DNA from: Phycisphaerales bacterium
GTDB lineage: Bacteria; Planctomycetota; Phycisphaerae; Phycisphaerales; UBA1924
NCBI GenBank assembly: GCA_016699835.1
Contig: CP064987.1
Coordinates: 2,232,001-2,296,000, forward strand
Direction: 5' to 3'
Length of the DNA stretch: 64,000 nt
The notes beneath the pieces are model-generated. The model was not told where the DNA came from. It saw nothing but the letters and a program-made list of their open reading frames with translations, and did no database searches. This document shows positions 7,400 to 16,128 of the stretch, piece by piece (position 1 is the stretch's first letter; each line of letters starts with the position of its first letter). A program made the translations under genes and the position numbers.

Positions 7400-8956
7400 T
7401 TGAAGATCAAGACCGACGAGATCGCGAGCATCATCAAGCAGGAGATCGAGAAGTTCTCATCAGAACTCGAGGTCTCGGAAGTCGGGCGTGTGGTGGAAAT
7501 CGGCGACGGCATCGCCCGGATCTATGGCCTGAGCAAGGCGATGGCGGGCGAACTGCTCGAGTTCCAGACCGCCGAGGGCGCGGTCATGGGCCAGGTCTTC
7601 AACCTCGAAGAGGACACCGTCGGTGCGGTTATCTATGGCGATTACCTCCTCGTGAAGGAGGGCGACATGGTGAAGTCCACGGGGCGCCTCCTTGAAGTGC
7701 CGGTGGGCGAGGCGCTCTTGGGTCGCGTCGTCGATCCGCTGGGACGTCCCCTGGACGATCGCGGCCCGATCCAGTCGAGCGAGTTCCGCAAGGTGGACAT
7801 CATCGCGCCGGGGATCGCCGAGCGTCAACCGGTGACCGAGCCGCTGCAGACGGGCATCAAGGCGATCGACGCGATGATCCCGATCGGCAAGGGGCAGCGC
7901 GAACTGATCATCGGCGACCGCAAGACGGGGAAGACGGCCGTCGCCATCGACACGATCATCAACCAGAAGCAGTACTGGGGGACCAAGGACGCGGTGGTGT
8001 GCATCTACGTCGCCGTCGGCCAGAAGGAATCGACTGTCGCGGGCGTCGTCGAGACGCTGCGCAAGAACGGGGCGATGGACTACACGATCGTGGTCTCGGC
8101 GTCGGCGTCGACGCCCGCGCCGATGCAGTACATCGCGCCGTACACCGGCTGCACCATGGGCGAGTTCTTCATGTGGCAGGGCAAGCACGCGGGGAGCAAC
8201 CAACCCAAGCACGCCTTGTGCATCTATGACGACCTCTCCAAGCAGGCTGTCGCGTACCGCCAGTTGTCTCTGCTCCTCCGTCGTCCGCCAGGCCGCGAGG
8301 CGTACCCGGGCGACGTCTTCTATCTCCACTCGCGCCTCCTCGAGCGCGCCACCAAACTCAGCGATGAGAACGGCGCCGGCTCGCTCACGGCCCTCCCCAT
8401 CATCGAGACTCAGGAAGGCGACGTGTCGGCGTATATCCCGACCAACGTCATCTCCATCACCGACGGGCAGATCTATCTCGAAGGCGAGCTCTTCTTCACG
8501 GGCGTCCGCCCCGCCATCAACGTCGGTATCTCGGTCAGCCGCGTCGGCGGCAACGCCCAGGTCAAGGCGATGAAGAAGATCTCGGGCTCCTTGCGACTCG
8601 ACCTCGCCGCGGCCCGAGAACTCGAGGCCTTCGCCCAGTTGGGCACAGAACTCGACAAGGCGACGCAGCGCCAACTCGACCGCGGCCGCCGCATGGTGGA
8701 ACTGCTCAAGCAGGGGCAGTACACGCCGTTCAACGTCGTGGACCAGATCGTCTCCATCTACGCCGGCACCAAGGGCTTCCTCGATGACATCCCCGTGGAC
8801 AGGGTCCGCGAGTTCGAGGATGGCCTGCTCAGCCACCTGCAGGGCGTCGCGAAGCCGGTCTACGACGAACTCGCCCAGAAGAAGGCGATCGATGGCGAAC
8901 TCGAGAAGAAACTCGATAGCGCCATCAACGCGTTCAAGGCCGGATTTAAGAAGTAG
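7400..8956 (+). CDS. atpA: ATP synthase F1 subunit alpha
   Basis: 518 residues from TTG 7400, chosen because AAGAGG sits eight bases upstream and the protein then aligns with the usual N-terminus (KTDEIASIIKQEIEKF). Visible: beta-barrel (about 25-95), Walker A GDRKTGKT (172-179), the VAVGQKEST segment, the ISVSRVGG arginine-finger strand and the C-terminal helical domain. It forms the non-catalytic sites of the F1 head. The neighbours are cdaR and a GC-dockerin gene, not other atp genes, so this copy stands outside an atp operon. A hairpin terminator follows. Confidence 0.96.
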   Translation: MKIKTDEIASIIKQEIEKFSSELEVSEVGRVVEIGDGIARIYGLSKAMAGELLEFQTAEGAVMGQVFNLEEDTVGAVIYGDYLLVKEGDMVKSTGRLLEVPVGEALLGRVVDPLGRPLDDRGPIQSSEFRKVDIIAPGIAERQPVTEPLQTGIKAIDAMIPIGKGQRELIIGDRKTGKTAVAIDTIINQKQYWGTKDAVVCIYVAVGQKESTVAGVVETLRKNGAMDYTIVVSASASTPAPMQYIAPYTGCTMGEFFMWQGKHAGSNQPKHALCIYDDLSKQAVAYRQLSLLLRRPPGREAYPGDVFYLHSRLLERATKLSDENGAGSLTALPIIETQEGDVSAYIPTNVISITDGQIYLEGELFFTGVRPAINVGISVSRVGGNAQVKAMKKISGSLRLDLAAARELEAFAQLGTELDKATQRQLDRGRRMVELLKQGQYTPFNVVDQIVSIYAGTKGFLDDIPVDRVREFEDGLLSHLQGVAKPVYDELAQKKAIDGELEKKLDSAINAFKAGFKK

Positions 8957-9003
8957 TCCAATCGCGGTCTTTGCCTCGCGACCAAGCCAAAGAAATCACA
9001 ATG

Positions 9004-9033
9004 GACCCGAGGAGTTGTCTTCGGGTCTTTTCC
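9004..9033 (+). terminator. Rho-independent terminator after atpA
   Basis: Seven-pair stem GACCCGA/TCGGGTC with a ten-base loop, followed by TTTTCC, about 50 bases past the atpA stop. Confidence 0.8.
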
Positions 9034-9138
9034 TTTGGCGGCGTATCGGGATAGGTAGTGGGGGGGGGTGAGGTCGATTCTTCTTGGCGAGCCCGTCGAG
9101 TGCCGGTATGCTGCGTTCGGGTAAACAGGAGACTCGAG

Positions 9139-11781
9139 ATGGCAAGGCCGAGCATGGGTTGGGTGATCGTCGCGGGTCTGCTCGTCTGCGGCGGCTGCGA
9201 GAGCGGCGCCCGGTCGGCGAGGATTCCCGAGCGGGTGCCCTTCGCGCCCCGTGACGGCAAGCCGCGAACGACTCCCGCGATCGATCTCACCAAGCCCGGC
9301 ACGATCGCGCGAGGTACGGCGACGCCGGTGAAGCTCGACACGCGCGACCTGCCGAACGAAGTGGGACGGGAGACGCTGGCCACACGATCGTTCCGCGTGG
9401 GCGCGATGCTGGGGCCCGAGGGGGGCAAGGAGGAGCAGCGGCGTCTCGATCGCGCCCTCGGCGAGCCGAACGATCTCGAAGCCGGCGCGACGCTGGACGA
9501 GTCGCGCACGGTGCCGGACCGCATGTTCCCGGCGATCAGCAACACGGGGTGGAACCCGCCCGATCCGACGCTCGCCGTCGGACCATCGCACGTGGTCGTC
9601 ACGGTGAACTCCGACATCGCGTTCTATGACAAGGCCACGGGCGCCGAACAGTTCCGAGTGCGCCTGGGGAGCCAGGGCTCACCGGGGTTCTTCGAGCCCG
9701 AGGGCGCGAGCACGTTCTGCTTCGATCCCAAGGTGGTCTATGACCATCTCGCGCAGCGGTTCGTCGTTGTGTGCCTCGAGAAGTATGGCACGACCGAGGC
9801 CTGGGTGGACCTTGCCGTCTCCGACGACAGCGATCCCAACGGCGTGTGGTACCGCTATCGCACGGATGCCGTCATCGACATCGGGACGAACCTCGTATGG
9901 TGGGACTATCCGGGCCTTGGCTACGACCAGAGCGCGTACTACGTGACGTCGAATCTCTTCTCGCTGACGGACGGCGGGAGTTTCGGCGGCGTGGGATTCC
10001 GTATCTTCGACAAGGCGCCTCTTCTCACGGGTGGGACGGCAACCCACCTCACGATCCGCGAATCGGGGATCTCGACGCTGATGCCGATGCTGCACTTTGG
10101 CGCGACCCTCGCCGATGCGCCAGGGAACGTCGCGGCGTTCTTCGCACGCATCCAGAACTCCACAAGCGTGCGCTTCTACGCGATGTCAAACCCGCTCACC
10201 ACGCCGACGCTGACCTCCATAAACGTCACGACGCCGGCGTACGTTGGCGCGATCACCGCCCCGACGATCAACGGGACGGAACTCTCCAACTCGGGGATCA
10301 TGATGCCCACGTGGCGCGCGGGTAAAGTCGTGATGGTGAACAACGCGTCCATCAACGGGCGGAACGTCGCGCGATGGCACGAGTTCGCGACCGGTTCATG
10401 GCCAACATCGGGCGGCGTGACGCGCGTCCAGTCGGGCGACATCGACGCGGGGCTGGACTATCACACGCTCTTCCCCTCGATCGCGATCAACGGCGCCGGC
10501 GATATGGGCGTCGTTGTCGGGCGCACGAGCGAGAGCGAGCGCGTCGGCGTCGCGATCGCGGGCCGGCGCGCCACCGACCCGACGGGGCGTATGGGCGTCC
10601 CCGTGCTCGTGAAGCCCGGCGAGCGCGACGGAGGCGGTCGCTGGGGTGATTACCAGGCCGTCGTCGTCGATCCCGCGGACGACACCACCTTCTGGGCCGT
10701 CGGCGAATACAACCGCTCATCGGCATCCGGCGGCGGGTGGCACACGTGGGTCGCCTCGTTCCAGGTCGCGGACCAGAGCCTCTGTCATCCCATCGCGGAC
10801 GATCTCGGCCCAATCCAGTTCGTCGCTCCCGCGACCGTCGACGTTCTCGCCAACGACTGGCACTCGACCGGGCAGACCCTCTCGATTCTTTCCTTTGACG
10901 CGGCGAGCGCGCAAGGCGGCACGATCGTCCGCAGCATCGGGACAGGCCCGGGCGGACGCGATCAACTGGTGTACACGCCGCCATCGGCCTTGCCCGCGAG
11001 CGCGACGGATTCGTTCGCGTACACCGTCTCGGACGGCCTTGGAGGGAGCGCCTCGTCCACGGTCGTGACGCACCTGTACAACCCCGCGATGTATCGGAAC
11101 CCCGACGCCCTTGGCGCCAGCACGCTTGGCGTGCACGTGGACTATTACAACCTCGGAGCTTCGCTGACGACCTTGCCCGACTTTGCCACGCTCACACCGT
11201 CGTCGAGCGACACGGTGGCGCAGATCAACTATCCGTCGACCTCCGCGGCGTTCGCGACGTCGGGCCTTCTCGACAATGTCGGCGCCGTCTTTGAGGGATA
11301 CGTGGATGTTCCCGCGACCGACCTCTACACGTTCTACACCAACAGCGACGACGGCTCGACGCTCTCCCTGGGCAACACGCTCCTCGTCGACAACGACGGC
11401 ACGCACGGCATGCGCGAGTACGCCAGCCCGCTCATCGGTCTGAAACAGGGGACACACCGCGTGCGAGTGGAGTTCTTCGACGCCGGGGGGAACCAGGGGC
11501 TGATCGTAAGTCTCGCGGGGCAATCGCTCGCCAAGCAGGTGATCCCCGCCTCGCGATGGAAACTGAGCGTTCCCTGCGTCGCCGACGTGGACGACGGCTC
11601 AGGCGGCGGCACACCCGACGGCGGCGTCACGATCGACGACCTCCTCTACTACGTCTTCGTCTTCAACCTCGGCCTCACCCGCGCCGACATCGACAACGGC
11701 ACCGGCACGGGCACCCCCGACGGCGGCGTGACGATCGATGATCTGCTGTACTTCCTCGCCCGATTCAACGCGGGGTGCTGA
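9139..11781 (+). CDS. Lipoprotein with propeller-like, cadherin-like, PA14 and GC-dockerin modules
   Basis: 880 residues from ATG 9139 (AGGAGAC ribosome site). A lipobox (LLVCGGC) predicts a lipid anchor. The long central part (about 130-555) starts with WNPPDPTLAVGP and looks like a beta-propeller used in secreted planctomycete proteins. It is followed by a cadherin-like/VCBS module (VDVLANDW, then YTVSDGLGGSAS) and a PA14 module (about 655-800, with YTNSDDGSTLSLG), which often binds carbohydrate. The GC-dockerin occupies 813-880 and ends NAGC. Carrying both a lipobox and a C-terminal dockerin is unusual. First of ten co-oriented dockerin genes. Confidence 0.88.
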   Translation: MARPSMGWVIVAGLLVCGGCESGARSARIPERVPFAPRDGKPRTTPAIDLTKPGTIARGTATPVKLDTRDLPNEVGRETLATRSFRVGAMLGPEGGKEEQRRLDRALGEPNDLEAGATLDESRTVPDRMFPAISNTGWNPPDPTLAVGPSHVVVTVNSDIAFYDKATGAEQFRVRLGSQGSPGFFEPEGASTFCFDPKVVYDHLAQRFVVVCLEKYGTTEAWVDLAVSDDSDPNGVWYRYRTDAVIDIGTNLVWWDYPGLGYDQSAYYVTSNLFSLTDGGSFGGVGFRIFDKAPLLTGGTATHLTIRESGISTLMPMLHFGATLADAPGNVAAFFARIQNSTSVRFYAMSNPLTTPTLTSINVTTPAYVGAITAPTINGTELSNSGIMMPTWRAGKVVMVNNASINGRNVARWHEFATGSWPTSGGVTRVQSGDIDAGLDYHTLFPSIAINGAGDMGVVVGRTSESERVGVAIAGRRATDPTGRMGVPVLVKPGERDGGGRWGDYQAVVVDPADDTTFWAVGEYNRSSASGGGWHTWVASFQVADQSLCHPIADDLGPIQFVAPATVDVLANDWHSTGQTLSILSFDAASAQGGTIVRSIGTGPGGRDQLVYTPPSALPASATDSFAYTVSDGLGGSASSTVVTHLYNPAMYRNPDALGASTLGVHVDYYNLGASLTTLPDFATLTPSSSDTVAQINYPSTSAAFATSGLLDNVGAVFEGYVDVPATDLYTFYTNSDDGSTLSLGNTLLVDNDGTHGMREYASPLIGLKQGTHRVRVEFFDAGGNQGLIVSLAGQSLAKQVIPASRWKLSVPCVADVDDGSGGGTPDGGVTIDDLLYYVFVFNLGLTRADIDNGTGTGTPDGGVTIDDLLYFLARFNAGC

Positions 11782-11855
11782 CCAATCTGGTTGGATCTCG
11801 CGTGACGGCGTTCGCGTGATGGAGCTCGGTCGACGCGATCGCCACAACTCGTCCG

Positions 11856-13013
11856 TTACTTTTTTCGTACCACCGTGTAGTGCGCGTAAGTCTCCTTGGC
11901 GGCCTCCTCTTTCGGCTTGCCCTCGTCGTACTCCAGAGCCTTCCAGCATCCAAGCACCCACGTCTGGTCGTCCCCGTCGAACGTGATCACTTCAAACCCA
12001 GCGGCGGCGTACTGCTCGCGTGTGAATGGACTCCGGCCATCGGCCATCGGAAGGTACGGCTTGGTTGGGTCATCGGAAGGCGACTGGGCCGGACAGATGT
12101 TGTAGATGATGAAGAGTCCGCCGGGCTTGAGAGCCGCGTGCACCGCGGCGAGGAACGTCTCGTCGTCCACCCCGAGCTTGACGAGCATCCTCTCGTCCAC
12201 CGTCTTGCCCGCGGGTGGTTCGGGGTGGACATAGCCCCTCTTGAGCGTGTTCTTGCTCGTGACGACGTCGAAAGTCCCGTCGCGACCGTGTGACGCGATG
12301 TGCTTCGTGAGTTCCTGGTACGCCGGCCATTGGCCGGTGTGCAGGAAGACGGTCTGTGGCCCTGTGCCGACGCGCACGTCCGTCTCATTCGAGTACAGCG
12401 CCTCAAAGAGCGGCTCGATCTCCACGCCGTGGACCTCCGCGCCGCGCTGAGACATCAGTCGCAGGTGCCCGATGGTTCCGTACCCGAAATCGAGCACGCG
12501 CTTCCCGTCGAGCGATGGCACGCCATGCAATCCCATCAGGTCCACGACACGCGAGTAGACCAGCGGCGAGCCATAGCCTGTGTAGTAGTAGAACTCCGGG
12601 GTGCAGACTCGTGGCCTGTACGTGGCGCGTTCCTCTTCCGAGAGCGTCTCCCATGTCGCGGCGGTGATCGCCGATCCCGGCTTTCGGTATACCGTGCGCG
12701 ACTCGACCACGGGAAGGTCGCCCGCTGCCGCGAGAAACTCGCGGGCGACGCCGGATTCCACGAGCGGCGTGAGCAACGCGGCTTCCGCGACGAGTTGCTT
12801 GACGACCTCGGCACCGTCCTTTGGCGCTGGTGGTGCTGGAGGCGTCGGATCCTTCGCCTCGTGCGTGGGTGAGGCCGGGGGCTTCGCGTTCGGCGAGGCA
12901 TCCGCCGGCTGGGCGAGGATGCCGCACATCAGGCCTGCCGTCGCGACCAACATCGTGATCATGATTGAGTATCCCCAGATCGTGAATCGGCGTCTTCCCG
13001 TGGACCTTCGCAC
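11856..13013 (-). CDS. Exported SAM-dependent methyltransferase-like protein
   Basis: 385 residues if GTG 13013 is the start, which gives a basic N-region before the hydrophobic signal; ATG 12962 is the alternative and has a weak GGGGAT upstream. After a Pro/Ala-rich linker, a class I methyltransferase core shows the SAM-binding glycine loop VLDFGYGTIGHLRLM, an acidic HGVEIEP strand end, FDVVTSKNTLKRG and a late LKPGGLFIIYN strand. An exported methyltransferase is odd, since SAM is cytoplasmic; the hydrophobic segment may instead be a membrane anchor with the enzyme inside. Substrate unknown. Confidence 0.75.
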   Translation of the reverse strand: MRRSTGRRRFTIWGYSIMITMLVATAGLMCGILAQPADASPNAKPPASPTHEAKDPTPPAPPAPKDGAEVVKQLVAEAALLTPLVESGVAREFLAAAGDLPVVESRTVYRKPGSAITAATWETLSEEERATYRPRVCTPEFYYYTGYGSPLVYSRVVDLMGLHGVPSLDGKRVLDFGYGTIGHLRLMSQRGAEVHGVEIEPLFEALYSNETDVRVGTGPQTVFLHTGQWPAYQELTKHIASHGRDGTFDVVTSKNTLKRGYVHPEPPAGKTVDERMLVKLGVDDETFLAAVHAALKPGGLFIIYNICPAQSPSDDPTKPYLPMADGRSPFTREQYAAAGFEVITFDGDDQTWVLGCWKALEYDEGKPKEEAAKETYAHYTVVRKK

Positions 13014-13155
13014 TCGTGCTACACCCTGGCGGAACTCGGCGTCGGCAGCCGTGAGTGAACCGACGCCGTGTCTGCCTGTCGCCGCCGGCAATCACACGAG
13101 GTGACCGCCCCGGTCACGTATCGCCTCATGGCTCCCTCACCCTCGCCCTCACCGC

Positions 13156-14043
13156 CTACGGCAGAAAATACTCCGGGATGGACGCCCCGTTCCACGAGAA
13201 CGAGCGCTGGCGATACGGCGAGACGTTCTGATAGTTCGTCGGCGGCGTGTCGTACGCGTCGAGATACATGCGGATGAGTTTCTCGCCCGTGCCCATCCAC
13301 GCGGCGTGCCCGTCGGCGTAGGAGATGTTGTATCCGTCCTTGCCGTGGTTATTCCAAGGGTCGGGATAGTTGTTGATGCCATCGGGGCGGCCGACGCTAG
13401 GGACGATCGATTGGTCGTTGTCGTTGTCGATGAAGAGATACGACCGGTCGGGGTGGGCCGTGTTTCGGATGGTCTTGAGAACGTTGATCGTCTGCATCTC
13501 AAAGACCGCGGGGGTCTCGCTCTGCCGCCAGCCGAGTTGCTGCCCGAGGGAGACGCCCGGTGGGGTATAGATGACGGTGCCGTCGAGGTATTTGCCGGCG
13601 GTGAACCAGGCGCGGATCTCGTAACTGTGCCCGCCGGTGTTGTCGGCGGCGTCGCGGGCGGCCCAGAAAGTGTCGCGGATGAAGTCGCGCCCATAGAGAT
13701 CGAAGACCTCGGGGCCCTGCACGCTGCTGAGGGTGACGTCGGCGCGGACGCGGTTCTTGGTCGAGGGACAGATTGCGACGTTGTAATCGCTGATGAAGTC
13801 GGGGAAGAGCCAGCCGATGTTGTCCTCCCAGTCGAAGAAGGCGGGGAGGAAATAGCCGACCTTGGTGTCGTTCGAGTACGTGCCGCAGGCGATGGCGAGT
13901 TGGCGTGTGTTCGAGAGGCACGCGACGCGGCGTGCGGACTCGCGCGCGGCCCCGAGCGCGGGGAGCAGAAGGCCGATCAGGAGCGCGATGATCGCGATGA
14001 CGACGAGGAGTTCGATGAGCGTGAAGGCCCGCGGGATACGCAT
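13156..14043 (-). CDS. Prepilin-like protein with N-terminal cleavage/methylation motif
   Basis: 295 residues from ATG 14043, preceded by AGGAGG at close spacing. The N-terminus has the type IV prepilin/pseudopilin signature: short basic leader MRIPRA, then FTLIELLVVIAII, with Glu at +5 and a long hydrophobic helix. The globular part contains CLSNTRQLA and near the end YADGHAAW, as in the planctomycete prepilin-like families related to DUF1559. A prepilin peptidase would be needed for processing; none is in view. It lies divergently next to a GC-dockerin gene (14311). Confidence 0.88.
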   Translation of the reverse strand: MRIPRAFTLIELLVVIAIIALLIGLLLPALGAARESARRVACLSNTRQLAIACGTYSNDTKVGYFLPAFFDWEDNIGWLFPDFISDYNVAICPSTKNRVRADVTLSSVQGPEVFDLYGRDFIRDTFWAARDAADNTGGHSYEIRAWFTAGKYLDGTVIYTPPGVSLGQQLGWRQSETPAVFEMQTINVLKTIRNTAHPDRSYLFIDNDNDQSIVPSVGRPDGINNYPDPWNNHGKDGYNISYADGHAAWMGTGEKLIRMYLDAYDTPPTNYQNVSPYRQRSFSWNGASIPEYFLP

Positions 14044-14310
14044 GCACGCCTCCTGTTCGGTGGGCGACGGAATGCGGATTGTACAGGTTCCGATCCGGGT
14101 CGTGCGGACGGGGCGTGGGCCGACTCGCCGTGGATGAGGCCCACGTGGACACGCGAATCCGGCAGGATGGGCGAGATCATGGCGATCACGGCGGCGGCAG
14201 CGGCAGAGCCTGCAGGATTTGCTATGCTGTGGACGAGAGTTGCCCGCGATGGCCCCGCGTTCCACGCCGGAATCGGGGCCGATCCGCCGGTCGGATGATG
14301 GAGGTCAGCC

Positions 14311-16029
14311 ATGAAGAGTCGAGTCGAGGCCGCGCGGATCGGGATGGTGGCGACGACGGGTGTGGTGGCCGGCCTGGTGCCCATGGTCGCGTTCGCCCAG
14401 CCCACGGTGAGCGTCGACTTCACGGGCGCGAGCGTCTCCTCGCTCTCCTCCAGCCCCGCGGATCTCGTGCGCACGAGCACCGGCACGATCAGCCCGGCCG
14501 AGGGCTACCTCTTCGAGTTCAATCCGACGGTGCACACGACCGGGCTCCTTGGCGGCGTGCTCTTCCCGGATCCGACCCCGCTCGGCGATGTCCTGAACTT
14601 CTTCGTCCCCGGGCAGCAGCGGATCACGCGCGGCGCCATGCGCAACCCCGGCGGCGCGATCCCCGTCACGCTCGACACCGAGGTCGTCGGCGGGACGTTC
14701 TCCGGGCTCTCGATCAGCCTGACCTTCGAGCAGAAGATCCTGATGACCGGCCAGGGGCAGGCCGCGATCCGCAACATCCAGAAACCCTTCGGCCTGGGGA
14801 TCGCGGTGGACTCCGGCGGCGCGGTCTTCACGACCTTCACGCCCCCGCCCGCGAAGGTGAGCGAGTTCCACTTTGGCGGCGATCTTCTCTCCGTGAAGGA
14901 GACGGGCCTGGCCCCGACCGCGGGGAACGGAAAACTCCGCTACCTCGACGATCCCGCGTTCGGGCCCATCCTCGGCGGGCCCGGCGCCGAGACGACCTAC
15001 CCCAACCCCCCCACGCCCCAGGACGTGACACGCCAGCAGTCGTCCTTCGGCACGACGACCTCCTTCGGGATTCCTTCGATGAGCGGCGAGGAGGACACGG
15101 TCTACCTCACCAGCCCGCCGCGCCACCTCGCGGACCCCACGAATCAGGCCAAGTCGCGCGGGATCGGCCTCGCGTTCTTCCCCAACACGCGCGACACGTG
15201 GCCCGAGGACCGCAACGGGCAGTGGACCATGGTCTGGGACATGCTCATCCCCGCCGCGTCGTGGTCAAGCGAGTTCGTCACGCCCCTCATCGAGGACAAC
15301 CACAACAACGACTCGTCCGCCGACTCGTTCATCCACAAGGTCGGCGCCGCCGCCCAGTTCGGGTACAACGTCGATGTGAACTCGTACATTGGCGTCCCGC
15401 TCGCCCCCGACACCTGGTTCCGCCTCGCCCTCAGCAGCGACGGCTATAGAACCAAGGCCGGGCGCGTCTTTATCAATGGAACGTTCGTGGGCACGACCGG
15501 CGGCGACTGGTTGTACGCCTCCACGAACTCCACCGACCCGCGCTACGGCGACATTTCCTCGACCAACCCCACGGGGACGGCGGTCCCGCCCGCGACGTGG
15601 GCGAGTTGGGGCGAGTTCCCCTCGCCGTGGGCCCAGGCCCCCAACAGCACGCTCGCGCCGATGGCCTCCACGATCTGCCTCTTTTCAGACTTGCAAGGCC
15701 GCGGCGAGCGCGTGTACGTGGCGAACTTCATGTACACCGACGAGGCGATGACCGACGCCGAGATCACCGCCCTGGGCGGCCCGAACGCGCGGGGCATCGT
15801 CCACCTCCGCCCGATCCAAGGCTGCGTCGCCGACGTCGACGACGGCACCGGCACGGGCACGCCCGACGGCGGCGTGACCATCGACGACTTGCTCTATTAC
15901 CTCGCCATCTTCAACGCCGGCAGCGTCAACGCCGACGTGGACGACGGCACCGGCACGGGAATCCAGGACGGGGGCGTGACGATCGACGACCTCTTGTATT
16001 ACCTCGCGAGGTTCAACGCGGGGTGTTGA
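14311..16029 (+). CDS. Secreted LamG-like protein with GC-type dockerin
   Basis: 572 residues from ATG 14311 (GGAGG upstream). Signal peptide ends near AFAQ (residue 30). The body (about 32-495) is beta-rich and resembles concanavalin-like folds: WTMVWDMLIP, PDTWFRLALSSDGY, and the closing FMYTDEAMTDAEI helix that is typical of LamG-type modules. No catalytic signature was recognised. The GC-dockerin (505-572) ends NAGC, and its second repeat carries GIQDGG in place of GTPDGG. Confidence 0.85.
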   Translation: MKSRVEAARIGMVATTGVVAGLVPMVAFAQPTVSVDFTGASVSSLSSSPADLVRTSTGTISPAEGYLFEFNPTVHTTGLLGGVLFPDPTPLGDVLNFFVPGQQRITRGAMRNPGGAIPVTLDTEVVGGTFSGLSISLTFEQKILMTGQGQAAIRNIQKPFGLGIAVDSGGAVFTTFTPPPAKVSEFHFGGDLLSVKETGLAPTAGNGKLRYLDDPAFGPILGGPGAETTYPNPPTPQDVTRQQSSFGTTTSFGIPSMSGEEDTVYLTSPPRHLADPTNQAKSRGIGLAFFPNTRDTWPEDRNGQWTMVWDMLIPAASWSSEFVTPLIEDNHNNDSSADSFIHKVGAAAQFGYNVDVNSYIGVPLAPDTWFRLALSSDGYRTKAGRVFINGTFVGTTGGDWLYASTNSTDPRYGDISSTNPTGTAVPPATWASWGEFPSPWAQAPNSTLAPMASTICLFSDLQGRGERVYVANFMYTDEAMTDAEITALGGPNARGIVHLRPIQGCVADVDDGTGTGTPDGGVTIDDLLYYLAIFNAGSVNADVDDGTGTGIQDGGVTIDDLLYYLARFNAGC

Positions 16030-16128
16030 GGGTTCTCCGCCTTCGGCGGGGGTGTCATGCGCGTGCAACCATCCGTGTCCACCTCCCGTACACGTCTCAC
16101 ACCCCCGATCCTTAAGGGAGATCCCCCG

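Noticed and set aside
16030..16060. Terminator after the LamG-like gene
   Set aside because: CCGCC/GGCGG forms only a five-pair stem with a three-base loop and no T-run; too weak to call.
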